Source: Sambucus nigra (taxonomy: Eukaryota; Streptophyta; Magnoliopsida; Dipsacales; Adoxaceae). From it: DNA of 64,000 nucleotides. Every line of letters starts with the position of its first letter. The first letter of the stretch is position 1. The position numbers were made by a program, and so were the translations under genes. Of this stretch, positions 36,055 through 48,230 are shown one piece after another. Where the stretch lies: assembly GCA_949130495.1 (NCBI GenBank), contig OX422210.1, forward strand, positions 639,430,585 through 639,494,584, given 5' to 3'. The notes below the pieces were generated by a model that did not search any database, was not told the DNA's origin, and was given only the letters and a program-made list of their open reading frames with translations.

Positions 36055-36698
36055 TTGATAGCAAAAGAAAAACTCCAAAAGAGTCAGAAGTGAATATCAA
36101 GCATTTGAAACTTATCTGGAATTTGCATAAGACCATTGCTGACGAGCATATTAGATCTGCTTCATATTTACTACAGTATAAGAGTTACACAACCTCTTAT
36201 ACTGCTCGCCCTGTTGAACCAGCTTCAACACCAGAAAGTTCATCTTCAGATTCTCATATCCCCCTATCTCAGAGAATGGGCAAGAAAAGAGCTCCTCCTG
36301 CTCTATTTGGTGACACTTCTTCTGCTGTTGGAGCCCAGAAAGGCAAAATTGATATCCCAGAGGGGACTAAAAAAGTAGATGCTGGTTCCTCCAAAGTTGC
36401 CGAGAAGCCCCCGGTGGCCCCGAGCAAGAAAAATGCTCCTGCTGATGTAATTGCCATCTCTCCGACCAAGACTTCTTCCTTGGTTGATGCTACTGACCGT
36501 CCTTTGAAGAGATTGAGGAAATCATCCTCGGTTAATCTTGCTGGAACTGCACCTTCTCTACCCGCTGGTGGTAGTGGTGTCTCAAAAATTATTCTTCCGA
36601 GTTCTTCAACGAACTCAGTTATACCCGAGGTTCTCGGGGTTGATGAAAAAATTCCTAGGGATACACTGACGTCCCTAGCTGCTCGCCATCTTTCTTCA

Positions 36699-36783
36699 AT
36701 AAATTTCTCATACCTTTGATCTTTCTTTCTTTTTCTTGAATTCTTGTATTTGTGTTGACTCTATTGTTTTTCTTATCTTTCAG
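36699..36783 (+). other. Intron 2 of Tat-2 antisense gene, donor apparently mutated
   Basis: The acceptor TTTCAG (36783) opens exon 3 in phase 0. The only phase-0 donor position is 36699, where ATAAAT stands in place of GTAAAT. The exon 2 frame then stops at TGA about 20 bases later. Confidence 0.6.
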
Positions 36784-37548
36784 CTGGTGAACTGCTTTAA
36801 TTCCATCGTGAAGAAATATCAAGTTATTAAAGCTTCCACTTCCTCGTCCGATGTTGACGATGCTCTGTTGGGTTTAACCCAATCTGTGAAGGAATCTCGC
36901 CAACAGTACATCGAGGAGAAAACTGTTTGGGAGAAAAAATTGGCTGTGGCCGAGGCTGATAAGATGAAGATGGCTGAAACCTCCAAGAATTTGGAGGAGA
37001 AAATTAAAGATTTGGAAGTTAAACATCAGGAATCTGATGATAAATTGAAGAAGGCAGAAGAAGAAATATCTACTCTGCGAGATATTAAGGTTAAGAAAGA
37101 GGAACTGGAGGTGAAGCTCTCCTCGGAGAAATCGAGGAAAAAAGTTGCAATCAAGAAACATTTCAGTGTTGGTTGGGAGAAAGGATGGGAGAGAGGGATA
37201 GCTGCAATGACGTCCCAAGTCCAATATGGGGAGTTGAAATACTTCTATGATGGTTGGGTAGCTGCTCTGCAAGAGCTAAAAGTCCAAGATGATTCTGAGC
37301 TATTCCAACGGCATCTCCCTGGTCCTCCTCCACCAATTGTGGAAGAAGAAGAAGATGAACCTGCCTCAGATGAATCTTCCATGGCTATGGGTGATCAAGT
37401 TTCTGCCTCTCAACCATCTGCCACCGAGGACATTTCCTCCATGCCTCCTCCTCCCGAGAAGACTCCTACCGATCAAGCTGTAGTTATCACCGAGCAACCG
37501 AGCTCCTCGTCCCAGCCTCCCGAGAAAGTCTTGGGGGACAAGGAAAAG

Positions 37549-37690
37549 GTGTGAAGTTGTTCGGTAGCCTTTCTGTATTTCCTTGTAATCGAACGATGTA
37601 ACTTTTTGATGATCTAATAAAATATATCTTTGCTCATCTCTGTTGTTGATAACTTGTTTTTGTTGATTGTTGTCTTTTTCTTGTCATTAG
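37549..37690 (+). other. Intron 3 of Tat-2 antisense gene
   Basis: AAG|GTGTGA donor, CATTAG acceptor, 142 bp, phase 0. A stop would follow at once if it were unspliced. Confidence 0.75.
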
Positions 37691-38989
37691 TTTGTTGCTA
37701 TAATGGAATTGATCTCTTCTCATGATACCGAGCTGATGCAGCAATGTCATCAATACTATAAGGCTGGTCATACAGATCTTAGTACATCGGAAATTGTTGA
37801 TATCCTTGGTCACGGTGCTTCAGAGCAGGCTATTGAAGCTTATCAATACTTGAAAGCTTTATTCGACCGAGCAGTGGCCAACAATGTTGCTTACTATGAG
37901 TTGATTGAAGAGCTTCATGATTCCTTAAAGGATCTTCAAAATCAACATAACGAATCAATGGCTTTGTTACATGAAGATTATGAAAATAGATACCAGCAGC
38001 TCTCTTCAGAAACAGGCCACAAGAAGATCACTGCTGGGTATGACGTCAGGGAGAGGACCCTAAAAGGTGAAATTGAAGCCTGTAGACAAATCGCTGAGAT
38101 CCTGGAGCAAGAAAATAATAATTTGCAGAAGAAATTAGCTCAGTATGAATCTGCTGCTTCATCCTCTACTGCATTAATACCAGTCACTGATGAAGGCTTC
38201 TCGTTCTTAGAGGTCGAAAATGCCAAACTGAGGCAAGAGCTGGAGGACTTAAGAAGATCTGCTATTTCTGGAACTGCTCGGGGACGAGGAAGAGGTTCTC
38301 GGGGGCGAGAAAGAGTCAGCCAAAATGTTGAGGAAGCTCGCACTCAGTCTACTCTGGAAACTCAAGCATTCCAGTTGAAAGTAAAAGACCGTGCTCTGAC
38401 TGAAATGTCCAATAAAAATCTGTCTCTGGAAGATCAGCTGGCATCAACGAAATCTGCCTTGCATAACAAAGATCTCTTTGCCAAAAGCCTTCATGAACAA
38501 TTGGATAGATTAACCTTCCAATTCCATAAACAGCCAAGAGAATTCTGGATGGCAGGATACAATGAAGCTCTCGTTCATCTGGATGCTCGCATTGAACATG
38601 CTAATAATGAAGGTTACAAGCAAGGATGGTTAAATGCATTGGGTGTATTAAAGTTGGAGCAAGGGCATTTTTTATAGGACTATCATGCTCCATCGTTATT
38701 AGACCTGCCTGTACCACCTTTCAAATTGGATATGGCATGGATTCCAGCTCGCTCCATTCCTCGCAGTCTAATTTCGAAATATCTTGGTGATTATAGCCTT
38801 CACTCCCAAGCTGAATTATCTCGTCCTGAGCATCTTTTGGATACACCTTCTGTTATGAACGTCAGAATGCTCAGAGATGTTAATTTCATCAATTCTCCCC
38901 TTTGCCTAGAAGACCCTCCTGCCGGCGAGGAACCTGTTTCTAAAGCACAGGGCAAAAAACCAATAGAATAGTAATGTCCATGTAACAAT

Positions 38990-39470
38990 TTTGTAATTTA
39001 TTCCAGATTAATGAAAAGATTTTCATTTTCTGTTTGCCAATTTTGTTTTATCAAGCACATTTATATTTATACATATGTATCTATGTATTTATTAAAAAGC
39101 TAACAGTATTATTGTTCAATAAGCAACTTAATAAAAGGTTACAAGTATTAGTAATGTTTCTCGATCACTTAATAATAAAGTAATGAGAAAAATGTTCAAA
39201 CTGTTTCCAACCAACCAAGGTGGGTAAATAATGTTTGTCGACTAAATACAGCTCCGACGAACTATACTTGGTTTGATTATAAAATTGCGTCCGACCAACT
39301 ATGATCAATAAGTTGTACTCGCCGACCAACTACAGTTATTGGGTTTTTATCCCCGATCAACTATACTTGGTGTATTTTTTAAACATTTTGTTCTTCAAAG
39401 AACTCATTGTAACAATATTACCTCCCGACCAACATAAGTTGTAATATGAGAGTATATTTTTATCTTACCA
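38990..39470. repeat. Degenerate CCGACCAACTATACTTGG repeats
   Basis: At least five loose copies of a CCGACCAACTA(TA)ACTTGG-like motif, some as imperfect dyads, in the 3' region past the antisense gene. No coding. Confidence 0.55.
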
Positions 39471-39499
39471 ACCGTGGTTGATCCTGCTGGTGTACACTT

Positions 39500-39845
39500 T
39501 TTGGCTCCTTAAAGCTTTTGGCTCCTTAGAGCATTTTTTGGCTCCGTAGAGCATGTCCTCCTAACCAAAGGAGGTTGGCTACTTATAGCACTTTTTGCTC
39601 AATAGAGCTGTCCTCCTAACCAAAGGAGGTTGGCTCCTTAGAGCACTTTTGCTCCGAAGAGCTGTCCTCCTAACCAAAGGAGGTTGGCTCCTTAGAGCAC
39701 TTTTGCTCCGAAGAGCTGCATTTGTTGGCTCCTTAGAGCATGTCCTCCTAACCAAAGGAGGTTGGCTCCTTAGAGCACTTTTGCCCCGAAGAGCTGTCCT
39801 CCTAACCAAAGGAGGTTGGCTCCTTAGAGCACTTTCGTTGTATAG
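39500..39845. repeat. Hairpin tandem repeat between convergent Tat-2 genes
   Basis: The unit is about 54 bp. CCTCCTAACCAAAGGAGG starts at 39557, 39612, 39666, 39744 and 39798 (spacings 55, 54, 78, 54). Each copy has a 6-bp stem (CCTCCT/AGGAGG) and is followed by GGCTCCTTAGAGC, which has a second stem (GCTC/GAGC). The array lies about 100 bp past the pol stop (39947) and about 530 bp past the antisense stop. Confidence 0.9.
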
Positions 39846-39946
39846 TGTATTACACTAGTATTCCCCGAAAAACTTTCATCCAGAAGGAAAAACTGGTGAA
39901 ACATCTTCGTTTTATTCATAATGAGAGAAATGCTTTACATTGGACA

Positions 39947-42900
39947 TCATTGATAATACTTGCGCAGGTGTTCAGCATTCCATGCATTTTTAAATTCCTC
40001 TCCTTCTAGAGTTGCTATTCTGTAAGTTCCTGGTCGAACAACCTCTGTAACTCGGTAAGGTCCATGCCAGTTTGCTTCCAGTTTATTCTGCTTCTGAATG
40101 ACCTTCTTTAGCACATAATCCCCTTCTTTTAAATCACATTTCTTTACCCTTTTGTTGTAAAACAGAGCTGTTCGTTGTTGATAAGCAGCATTCCTAATGG
40201 CTGCCTCTTCTCTGACTTCCTCGAGCATATCTAACTCCATCCTTCTCATCAAATCACTGATCGGAGAATTGAAATTTAACACCCTATGTGTTGGTAGGCC
40301 CAACTCGGCAGGTATCACAGCCTCACTTCCAAATGCTAGCATATATGGTGATTCTCCTGTTGCTGCTCGGGGAGTTGTTCGGTAAGCCCACAAAAATGAC
40401 TGTAGCTCATTAATCCAATTTGCTTTAGCCTCACTTAACCTCTTCTTCAACCCATTTAGTAATGTTCTGTTCGTCACTTCAGTCTGCCCATTGCTTTGGG
40501 GATGGCCTGGTGCTGAATGAAACTTCAAGACGTTTGACTGATGACAATAGGCAGAAAATTCTTCATTATCAAATTGTGTTCCATGGTCTGTGATGAAAGC
40601 GTGGGGGAGACCATATCGACAAATGATATTCTTCCATATGAACTGATACACCTTCTCGTACGTCATATCAATTAGTGGTTCAGCTTCCACCCACTTAGTA
40701 AAATAGTCTACTGCCACGACGAGATACTTGAACCTTCCTCGGGTCGTCGGCAGTGGTCCAACCAGATCAATCCCCCACATGGCAAATGGCCAAGGTGATG
40801 TTATGGGTGTCAACAATGCCTGTGGAGTTCTTCGGATGGAAGAAAAACGTTGGCACTTGTCACACTTCTTAGCATAAGCTATACAATCAGCTCTCATCGT
40901 CGGCCAATAGTATCCCTGTGTCATCACCCTTTGCAGTAGGGTCCGACTTGCTACATGAGCTCCACAAGATCCTTCATGGATTTCTTCAATCAATTCTTTG
41001 ACTTCTGATGGATGCACACATCTCTGCAAACCTGCCATAATTCCTCGTCTATACAAAACACCATTAGTTAACACATACCGAGCAACTTTATACTTCAATT
41101 TCTTGGCAGCTAGTTTGTCCTCCGGTAGTACTCCTTCTTCAATGTATGCTCTGATAGGATCCATCCAAGATGGTCCTAAATCAAGGGTAATAATCTTCAT
41201 CGTCAGATCTTCTTCTATGCTCCGACTTTCTAATACTTCAATTGGTATTGTTCTTCGCAGCTCGGTGCGCGTAGCTGACGCTAGTCGGGCCAATGCGTCT
41301 GCTCTGGCATTCTCCATTCTCGGTATCCTCACCAATTGAATAGCATCAAATTCTTTCAACAATTCCATCACTTTTGCATGGTACTTCACCATTAACTCTC
41401 CTTTCACTGCATATATTCCCATCATTTGATTCACAATTAACTGAGAATCACTGAAAACAATTACTTGACGTGCCTCCATAACTTTCGCCAAATGAAAACC
41501 TGCTATCATAGCCTCATATTCAGCTTCATTATTGGAAGCTTTGAATTGGAATCTCAAGGCGTACTCCATGTCAATATTATCTGGAGAATTTAAAACAATC
41601 CCTGCTCCACAACCAGCCGTGCAAGATGATCCATCTACATATAATCTCCATGTATGTAACTCGTCTTCAAATTTCTTATCTGTTAGAGTTCCTCGGTGAA
41701 ATATCATCTGTTTTCTTTCATCATCCCCGGGTATCATTCGTTCCTCGTCGATCATTTGTTCGTGCCCCTCCACCAACCGGAGTTGGTCGGGATTTAAATA
41801 TGATGATTTTTCTACATCCACAAGTCCTTTTACCAACCTTGGTTGGTTTGGATCTGTGTCTGTCGATCCTGTATCGTCCACAGGTAGGTCAGCAAGCATC
41901 TTTTGCTCCTCGGGGGTATCAGGGTATGTGAACTCTGCTATAAAATCTGCCACGGCTTGCCCTTTCAACGATGATCTGGGTTCATACACAATATCATATT
42001 CACCGAGTTCTATTGCCCAATACATCAATCTTCCTGATTTTTCTGGCTTGTGAAGGGCTTGTCTTAACGGCATGTCGGTATACACAATGATGGTATGGGC
42101 CTGGAAGTATGGTCTCATTCTTCTACTTGCTTCAATTAATGCCAATGCCAATTTTTCCAGCTTTGGGTATCTGATTTCCGCACCTCGGAAGGCCTTGCTT
42201 GTGTAATAAATTGGCTTCTGGACTCCATTCTCCAATCTGATCAACGCCGAGCTAACTGCATTTTCTGATACTGCCAAATACAAGTACAGCTTCTCTCCAT
42301 TTATTGGCCTAGACAACAATGGTGGGGCTCCCAAATACTTCTTCAGATCTTGAAAGGCTTTCTCACATTCATCAGTCCACTCAAAACTTTTTCGTAGCGT
42401 TTTGAAGAATGGGAGGCATTTATCAGTTGCTCGGGATACAAATCTGTTAAGTGCTGCAACTCGTCCGGTAAGACTTTGCACTTCTTTCTTCGTCGTCGGG
42501 GATCGCAACCCTAAAAGAGCTTTGATCTTTTCTGGATTTGCCTCAATACCTCGTTGGTTGACGATGTATCCGAGGAACATTCCTTCTCGTACTCCAAAGG
42601 TACATTTCGTCGGGTTAAGCTTCATCTGGTATTTATCCATTTGATCAAAAGTTTGACTCAAGTCAACCAAATGATCTGCAGCTCTCTTGCTTTTGGTGAG
42701 CATGTCGTCGACATAGACCTCCATATTGCGGCTGATTTGTTCGGTGAATACCTTGTTCATCAACCGCTGATATGTTGCACCTGCATTTTTTAAACCAAAA
42801 GGCATAACATTATAACAATAAGTTCCCCTTGGGGTAATAAAAGAAGTACTTTCCCTGTCTTCAGGTTTCATTTTGATTTGGTTGTAGCCAGAATAAGCAT

Positions 42901-45841
42901 CCATGAAGCTGAGTAGCTCGTGTCCCGAAGTAGCATCCACTAGTTGATCAATTCTGGGCAATGGAAAATGATCTTTTGGACATGCTTTGTTGAGATCAGT
43001 AAAATCAACACACATTCTCCACTTGTTGTTCTTCTTCTTTACCATCACCACATTCGCCAACCAATCTGGATATTTCACGTCTTCAATGAATTGGGCTTTC
43101 TGGAGTTTCTCGACCTCCTCTTGTATGGCCTGGTTCTTCTCGGGACTAAACACTCTTCTTCTTTGCTTCACAGGTTTGATCTCCTTATTCACATTGAGTT
43201 CATGACATAAGAAGTTTGGATCTATTCCTGGCATGCCTTCATGACTCCAAGCAAAAGTATTCTTCCTGTTTCTCAAGAAAGTTATCAACTCCTGTTTTAT
43301 TGAAAAATCCAACGATGACCCTATCTGAGTTATTCGTTCAGGATGCTCGTCGTCCAGGATAACAATTTCTGTAGATTCCACAACCTGTCCTTTTACGAGT
43401 TGAGATTCATCCCTAGGGTCAAGAGTTTCAATTTCTGTGCTTTCCTCCACTTGGTAAGTAGTAGTCTTTTTCTGTAACTCTTCAAGTTCCTCTTGCTCGG
43501 CCGACGAATAATAGCATTCCCGAGCTACTTTTTGATCACCTTTCATAATTCCTACTCCAAAATTCGTTGGGAATTTCAAACATTGATGAACTGTAGATGG
43601 AACTGCTTCGAACTTCTTCAATCCAACTCTTCCCATGATGATGTTGTAGGCGGACTGCACATTCTTATCCATTACAAAAAAGCGTATTCTTTCCATTCGA
43701 CAAGCAGGCCAAGTTCCAATGAGTATATCCAACTTGATCGTCCCAAGTGGAAAAACTTTCTCGCCAGCAAAACCCAGAAGGGGTCTGTGATAAGGTTCTA
43801 ACTGAGATAATTTTAAATTCAAGCTATCAAAGCATGAATAATACATGATGTCTGCTGAACTACCATTGTCTACTAACACCCTTGAAATGACCACATCCTT
43901 CATCCTCATTTTGATCACCAGCGGATCATCATGAGGGTAGAGAACACCTGCCAGGTCGTTTTTTGAAAAACCAATCACTAGCTTCTCTTTGTTTACTTTC
44001 CTCGGACGATCATCCTCGGCCAGGTTTATTCGCTGAATGTATGAACAAGCTTGAGCCTCTCCGAGATAAGCTTTTCTTTCTGCAGTAAGGTCTCCTCCTC
44101 CTGCATCTCCTCCTGTAATAACATTACAATCAAATGACCCAAAACGTATGGAAAATACCTCTCGTTCAGGTTTCCTTGGCTTCTTGGGAAGATCGGGGTC
44201 ATCATCTGGATCCTCTTCATGGTCCCTCCTCTTTTTCTCCTCTGCACGACGAGGAGATCTAGATCTCTCTCTAGTTTTATCATCATTCTTCCTCTCACTC
44301 CTGCGATCTACGTACTTTGATAATTTTCCTCTTCGGATGAGTGTTTCAATCTCGTTCTGAAGGGCTATACAATTTTTGGTCATATGGCCATGATCTTTGT
44401 GAAATTCGCAATATTTGGTCTTATTCCTCATGTCGGGATCTGTCTTCAATTTCTCTGGCCATTTGATTTCCTCGTTATTCCTGATTTCTTCCAAAACATG
44501 ATTAATACCCACTTTCAATGGAGTATAATTATCATACTTCTTTAGGGCTTCCAACTTCATCCTGTTATTCTTGGAATATTTGTCACCACCATTACTTTTC
44601 TGATCTTTCTTCTTAGAATTGTCGACCTCCACTTTAACTTCTTTATCCATATTCTTCTTCGCAGCCATAGCCTCCTCGGCATTCATGATTTTGGCCGCCT
44701 TTGCCATCAACTCCGACATATTTTTAGGTGGATCTTTAGCCAAAGTGTAATACAACTTGTTAGGCAGCAAACCACTCATCAAAGCAGTGATTGCTGTCTT
44801 TTCTTCATAATCTATGACTTCCAACTTTTCGTTATTGAAACGAGTTATGTAATCTCTAGTACTTTCACCTGATTTCTGTCTAACACTTAGCAAGTGTGCT
44901 ACTCGCTTTACCGGCTTTGCTCCAAAACAAAAATTGCCAATAAACAACTCGGCTAACTGAACAAAAGTTGAAATCTTACCCCGAGGAAGATTATTGTACC
45001 ATATATGTGCAGATCCAGTAAGAGTTCCCGAGAATACTCTACACCTCATCTCGTCGGGGACAGCGTAGATATCTGCAGCAGCTTGGTATTGTTCTATATG
45101 AAGTACGGGATCTGTCTTTCCATCGTACTTGGGAGTCACTACGGGTGCTTTGAATTTCGACGGCGTAGGGAAATCCACAATGGCTTGCACAAAAGGTGTT
45201 CCTTGAACAAAAGTTCTCTGTAAGGGATTTCTTGCCTTAGCCATTTCTCCCAGTCTATCCTCCAATCGTTGAATGGAACCTTTCCATGCTTCATTCCCTT
45301 CCTCGGGCCGTTTAGTCCGAGCAACTGATTGCTCTGACGTAGCTTCCTGAGATTTATCTCGACGAGTGGTTGGTCGCGATTGCGCAGATCCTTCTCTCAA
45401 ACCTGGTGGTGGTCGAAAACTTCTTGATGGAGCCCTAGGTGGACTCATGTTCCTCCTTGGTCCTAACCGACTGAAAGGAGATACTCTACTTAACCTCTCC
45501 AAAGCGCTAGTTCTCTCCGGAGAGAGAGTGATACGTTGATCTGTATCCGAAGCCCGTATTGATGAAGTTCGCCCAGGTTGATAAGAAAAATCATTAGACT
45601 CCTCATTGCGATATGACCCAGTGCGTCTAGATTGCGATTGCCTATGATCACTTCTTTGCCCTGAATAGGTAGGTGCACCGCCCTGAAGAGTTTGAATGAG
45701 TCGCCTCATGGATTCTTGCATGGCGGTTTATCCTTGAGCCAGATTCGTCATAATCCCAGCCAGATCTGGGGATGCAGATGGATTTGGAAGATTTCCAGTA
45801 TTTCCAACATTTCGATTACTGGATTCTGGATTATCAGCCAT
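39947..45841 (-). CDS. Tat-2 gag-pol polyprotein, near intact (one in-frame stop near the N-terminus)
   Basis: From Met at 45721 the frame is open for 1924 residues. Counting from there: gag fold about 220-262, zinc knuckle C-E-F-H-K-D-H-G-H-M-T-K-N-C about 437-452, protease Asp 618 (VDNGSS), RT YVDD 1003-1006, a first RNase H region about 1100-1230, archaeal-type RNase H with Asp 1363 (YVDGSS), N-N-E-A-E-Y-E-A and F-S-D-S-Q-L, then integrase with an HHCC zinc region and catalytic Asp 1652, Asp 1712, Glu 1748 (D-x35-E). No chromodomain. Dual RNase H and lack of chromodomain place it in the Tat lineage. The same frame extends upstream to Met 45839-45841 (M-A-D-N-P-E-S), interrupted by one TAA at 45728-45730. 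That upstream Met is probably the original start. Translation from 45721 would lose only about 40 residues. Confidence 0.92.
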
Positions 45842-45883
45842 TGGTGATAAATGATTTTTATGAAAAACGATAATAACAGTCGT

Positions 45884-45901
45884 TTCCCACAGACGGCGCC
45901 A
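45884..45901 (-). other. Primer binding site of Tat-2
   Basis: The minus strand reads TGGCGCCGTCTGTGGGAA, three bases after the 5' LTR. The TGGCGCCGT start resembles the tRNA-Asp-type primer site common in plant Ty3/gypsy elements. Confidence 0.75.
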
Positions 45902-45904
45902 ATC

Positions 45905-46458
45905 TGTTGATGTAAAAAACTAGATTGCTCTAATTATTCAACCACAGATAAATAAATAAGACAAAGATTTTTAATGTGGTTCGGCTAGGAATAAAGCCTA
46001 CGTCCATTGTTATGTTATTGCTGAGTGTTTGTGGAATTCTTGATTACAAGTTCTCTCAAGAAATTCCGGTCCCTTTGAATGAGGGAGATACAATGTATTT
46101 ATAGCCTTGAGGCTGTACATGAAAGGTCCAATACATTAAATGATTTACATATGAAAGGGTAATACATTCAATGCAACGTGTGCGTCAAGAATACAATGGA
46201 TAGTTGAACAGTTGTCCGTCTGGTAATTAATGATACGGCCGAGATGCAGTTCGGACCGCCTTAGTTGCTTGTTGATCAAGAGTTCCTCGGAGTACTTAGA
46301 GTATCTCGGGATGATAGAGTTCCTTGGTGTATTCTCGTTGTTCGGAAGGAAGCACGGTTGGTCGGGAAACGATCTTCCTCGTTGCTATTGTGCCATGTAG
46401 ATTGACACGTGTCTTCATCTTATTCGTCCACATCAGCACATTAATTTTGGTATCAACA
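45905..46458 (-). repeat. 5' LTR of Tat-2
   Basis: 554 bp, differing from the 3' copy at four sites. A TATA box on the minus strand is at 46096-46103, so transcription likely starts near 46070. Confidence 0.95.
46096..46103 (-). promoter_or_regulatory. TATA box of Tat-2 5' LTR
   Basis: The minus strand reads GGCTATAAATACATTG, a typical plant TATA context. Confidence 0.7.
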
Positions 46459-46463
46459 GTGAT
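46459..46463 (+). repeat. TSD GTGAT, right of Tat-2
   Basis: Identical to 34482-34486. Confidence 0.9.
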
Positions 46464-46705
46464 CACAAAGGAAGAGCCCACACTCTGCTTGTAACTGTTC
46501 ATATCGGGAATACGGTAGAAGATTATGAGGTGCATTGAGCCTATCAATCATCATCATTTATTGTTCTTGCTGAGACGAGATCAAACCAGAGAGATCTCGA
46601 AAGGTAAACTATAATTCCGCCTTGTAGGGTTTCACGTATGTGTAGTTTTTTTGTAATTCGATTTATATGCATAATCAACAGACCTTGGGACTGCCACTCT
46701 AATAA
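46464..46705 (+). repeat. Copia 5' LTR, second part
   Basis: It matches the right LTR from CACAAAG (about 52247) through to 53174, apart from the MITE. Confidence 0.85.
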
Positions 46706-46706
46706 T

Positions 46707-46718
46707 TGTTATTAAAGC
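46707..46718 (+). other. Decayed primer binding site of the copia element
   Basis: TGTTATTAAAGC matches TGGTATCAGAGC at 9 of 12 positions and sits right after the LTR. Confidence 0.6.
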
Positions 46719-48230
46719 CTCGTTGATACGGCATATAGGTTTAACTCATCCATGTTGTACAATTAAAACAATCGTATAGTGCATGGATGTTTGGTCGAAT
46801 ATAGATTTGTGCTAATTTTTGTGTTGCATCAATCTAATCCCGCTATTATGGTCACATATTTATGTTTATGTTTTATGTTATTGGATCCCACGATGGTTTA
46901 TTCGTGGTTAATACTTTTTTATTACGTTGTATGAATATAATATTGATGAAGATTGTGAACTCCTTCATAGAGGCATATGACATGTGTAAAATGTTATTTT
47001 TTATCATAATTTTCAATGGAGGATTGTGAAACCAGATCGTTAGTCGAAGGTTATTTTTGGCACAGACTTCAGTTTTGATAGTATAATACAGTTTATGGTT
47101 TTGAGGCACTGCCCCTCGACCCCGCCTCAGGGGAGTAGCCCCTATACCCCCTGAGAGAGCAGCCTCCCTCGACCCTGCCACCTGACCGGACATGTGGAAC
47201 CCCATGTCATCCCATCACTATGACAACATGAAGTGTTTGGGTTCAAGGAGGACTCTTGAGGGTTCCTATTTACAATAGAGTTCCATGTTGACCATGATAG
47301 CCAGGAATCCTTATTTATCTTGTTTTCCTTATTTATGTTCATTTATGTATTTATTATTCATGTTTTAATTGTTAGGTTATTAATATTTGTTAATGGTTCC
47401 CTTAGAATTATGGATATTATGGAATATTGGTCGGACTTAGATCATATAGATACAAATGTGAATAACTCATAATTATTTTGAATTGTGGACATTGACATGT
47501 GTGGTTAGAAAATAAAATTGAGTATCCATTTTTTTAATAATGATCAAGGGTATTTAAATTTTTTATTTATCATACATTTGCTTGATATACTAAAATAAGG
47601 GTATCACGGTATTTTTGAAAATATATCAAATGTCATAGCCTTTTCAATTATATTAAAAATTGAACACACATTTTTTTATAACCTTCACAAAGTTTTTTAA
47701 AGTACTAAGTGGGAGAGGGAATTTTCCAAGAGCAAATCTCATGGTCTCCATCAACGATTTCTAGACTATCAATAATAAGTAAGTCCTCCAGCAAGGAATG
47801 TTAATTATTATGGTTGTAGGTACAAGTTTCCTTAAGGGTAATTTTGGATTCATTGTTCACATAAGCCGCCCCCAAAGGATGATTCTATGTGATATGGGAT
47901 AATCTAAAATTAGTTGGTGGTATACACTTAGACATAAATGAATTATAGGTTCTCCAAAGAGGAATGCTATTATTTCATTGGACCAAACTGCCGCCTTTTT
48001 AATTTTATTTGGCATAATTTTTGTCTAGATAATAAAATTAAACGGAATTATCTTGCCTATTTTTTTGGAAAGTAGGTTCTCTAAAGATAAATAATATTCA
48101 AATGGTAATCGGGATGGCGACAAAGTATTTTAAAATTAGTAGAGGAAACTTAAATTTTAATTTGGAATTCAAAAAGTTTTATGCCCTATAATAACACGTT
48201 TTATTATTTGATTCTTAGTATTAAGATGGG
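46719..48230 (+). other. Copia leader region, no gene seen
   Basis: AT-rich sequence between primer site and gag. No domain is visible. A C-rich patch lies at 47105-47180. Confidence 0.5.

Larger units (their letters stand above)
35457..38971 (+). pseudogene. Antisense gene of Tat-2: Transposase_28-like protein with coiled coils, four exons
   Basis: Exons are 35457-35961, 36055-36698, 36784-37548 and 37691-38971. Exon 1 has a segment with F-S-F-P-P-N-S-L, L-V-P-A-K-I-A-P-N-S-W-R-I-I-N-G and a final W-Q-H-A-P, matching the 'putative gypsy type transposon' family (PF04195-type) known from plant retroelements. Exon 2 codes a Ser/Pro/Lys-rich linker with K-R-L-R-K. Exon 3 is a K/E-rich coiled coil, then G-W-E-K-G-W-E-R-G and an acidic Pro tail. 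Exon 4 is a second long coiled coil with an RGRGRGSRGRER basic patch and a W-M-A-G-Y-N-E-A segment. Lesions are TGA at 35601-35603, TAG at 38675-38677 and a donor starting AT instead of GT at 36699. All three fit C-to-T or G-to-A. The function in the element is unknown. Confidence 0.75.
34487..46458 (-). mobile_element. Tat-2: young, nearly complete Tat-lineage Ty3/gypsy retrotransposon
   Basis: 11,972 bp with LTRs of exactly 554 bp (34487-35040, 45905-46458), TGTTGAT...ATCAACA termini and 5-bp TSD GTGAT. The LTRs differ at four positions by my reading (99.3% identity). From the 5' end (right) it has a primer site, a gag-pol frame, a hairpin repeat array, an antisense four-exon gene, a purine tract and the 3' LTR. 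It sits inside the left LTR of the copia element. Confidence 0.95.

Noticed and set aside
36874..37272. Long minus-strand frame opposite exon 3 of the Tat-2 antisense gene
   Set aside because: It is the mirror of a K/E-rich coiled coil, giving L/F/S-rich nonsense; shadow frame.
39595..39858. Open frames on both strands across the 39.6-39.85 kb repeats
   Set aside because: They translate a 54-bp tandem repeat (unit divisible by three) and have no start context or domain; repeat artefact.
45005..45223. Plus-strand frames across the Tat-2 gag-pol region (several between 40197 and 45223)
   Set aside because: Shadows of the intact 1924-residue polyprotein frame on the other strand.
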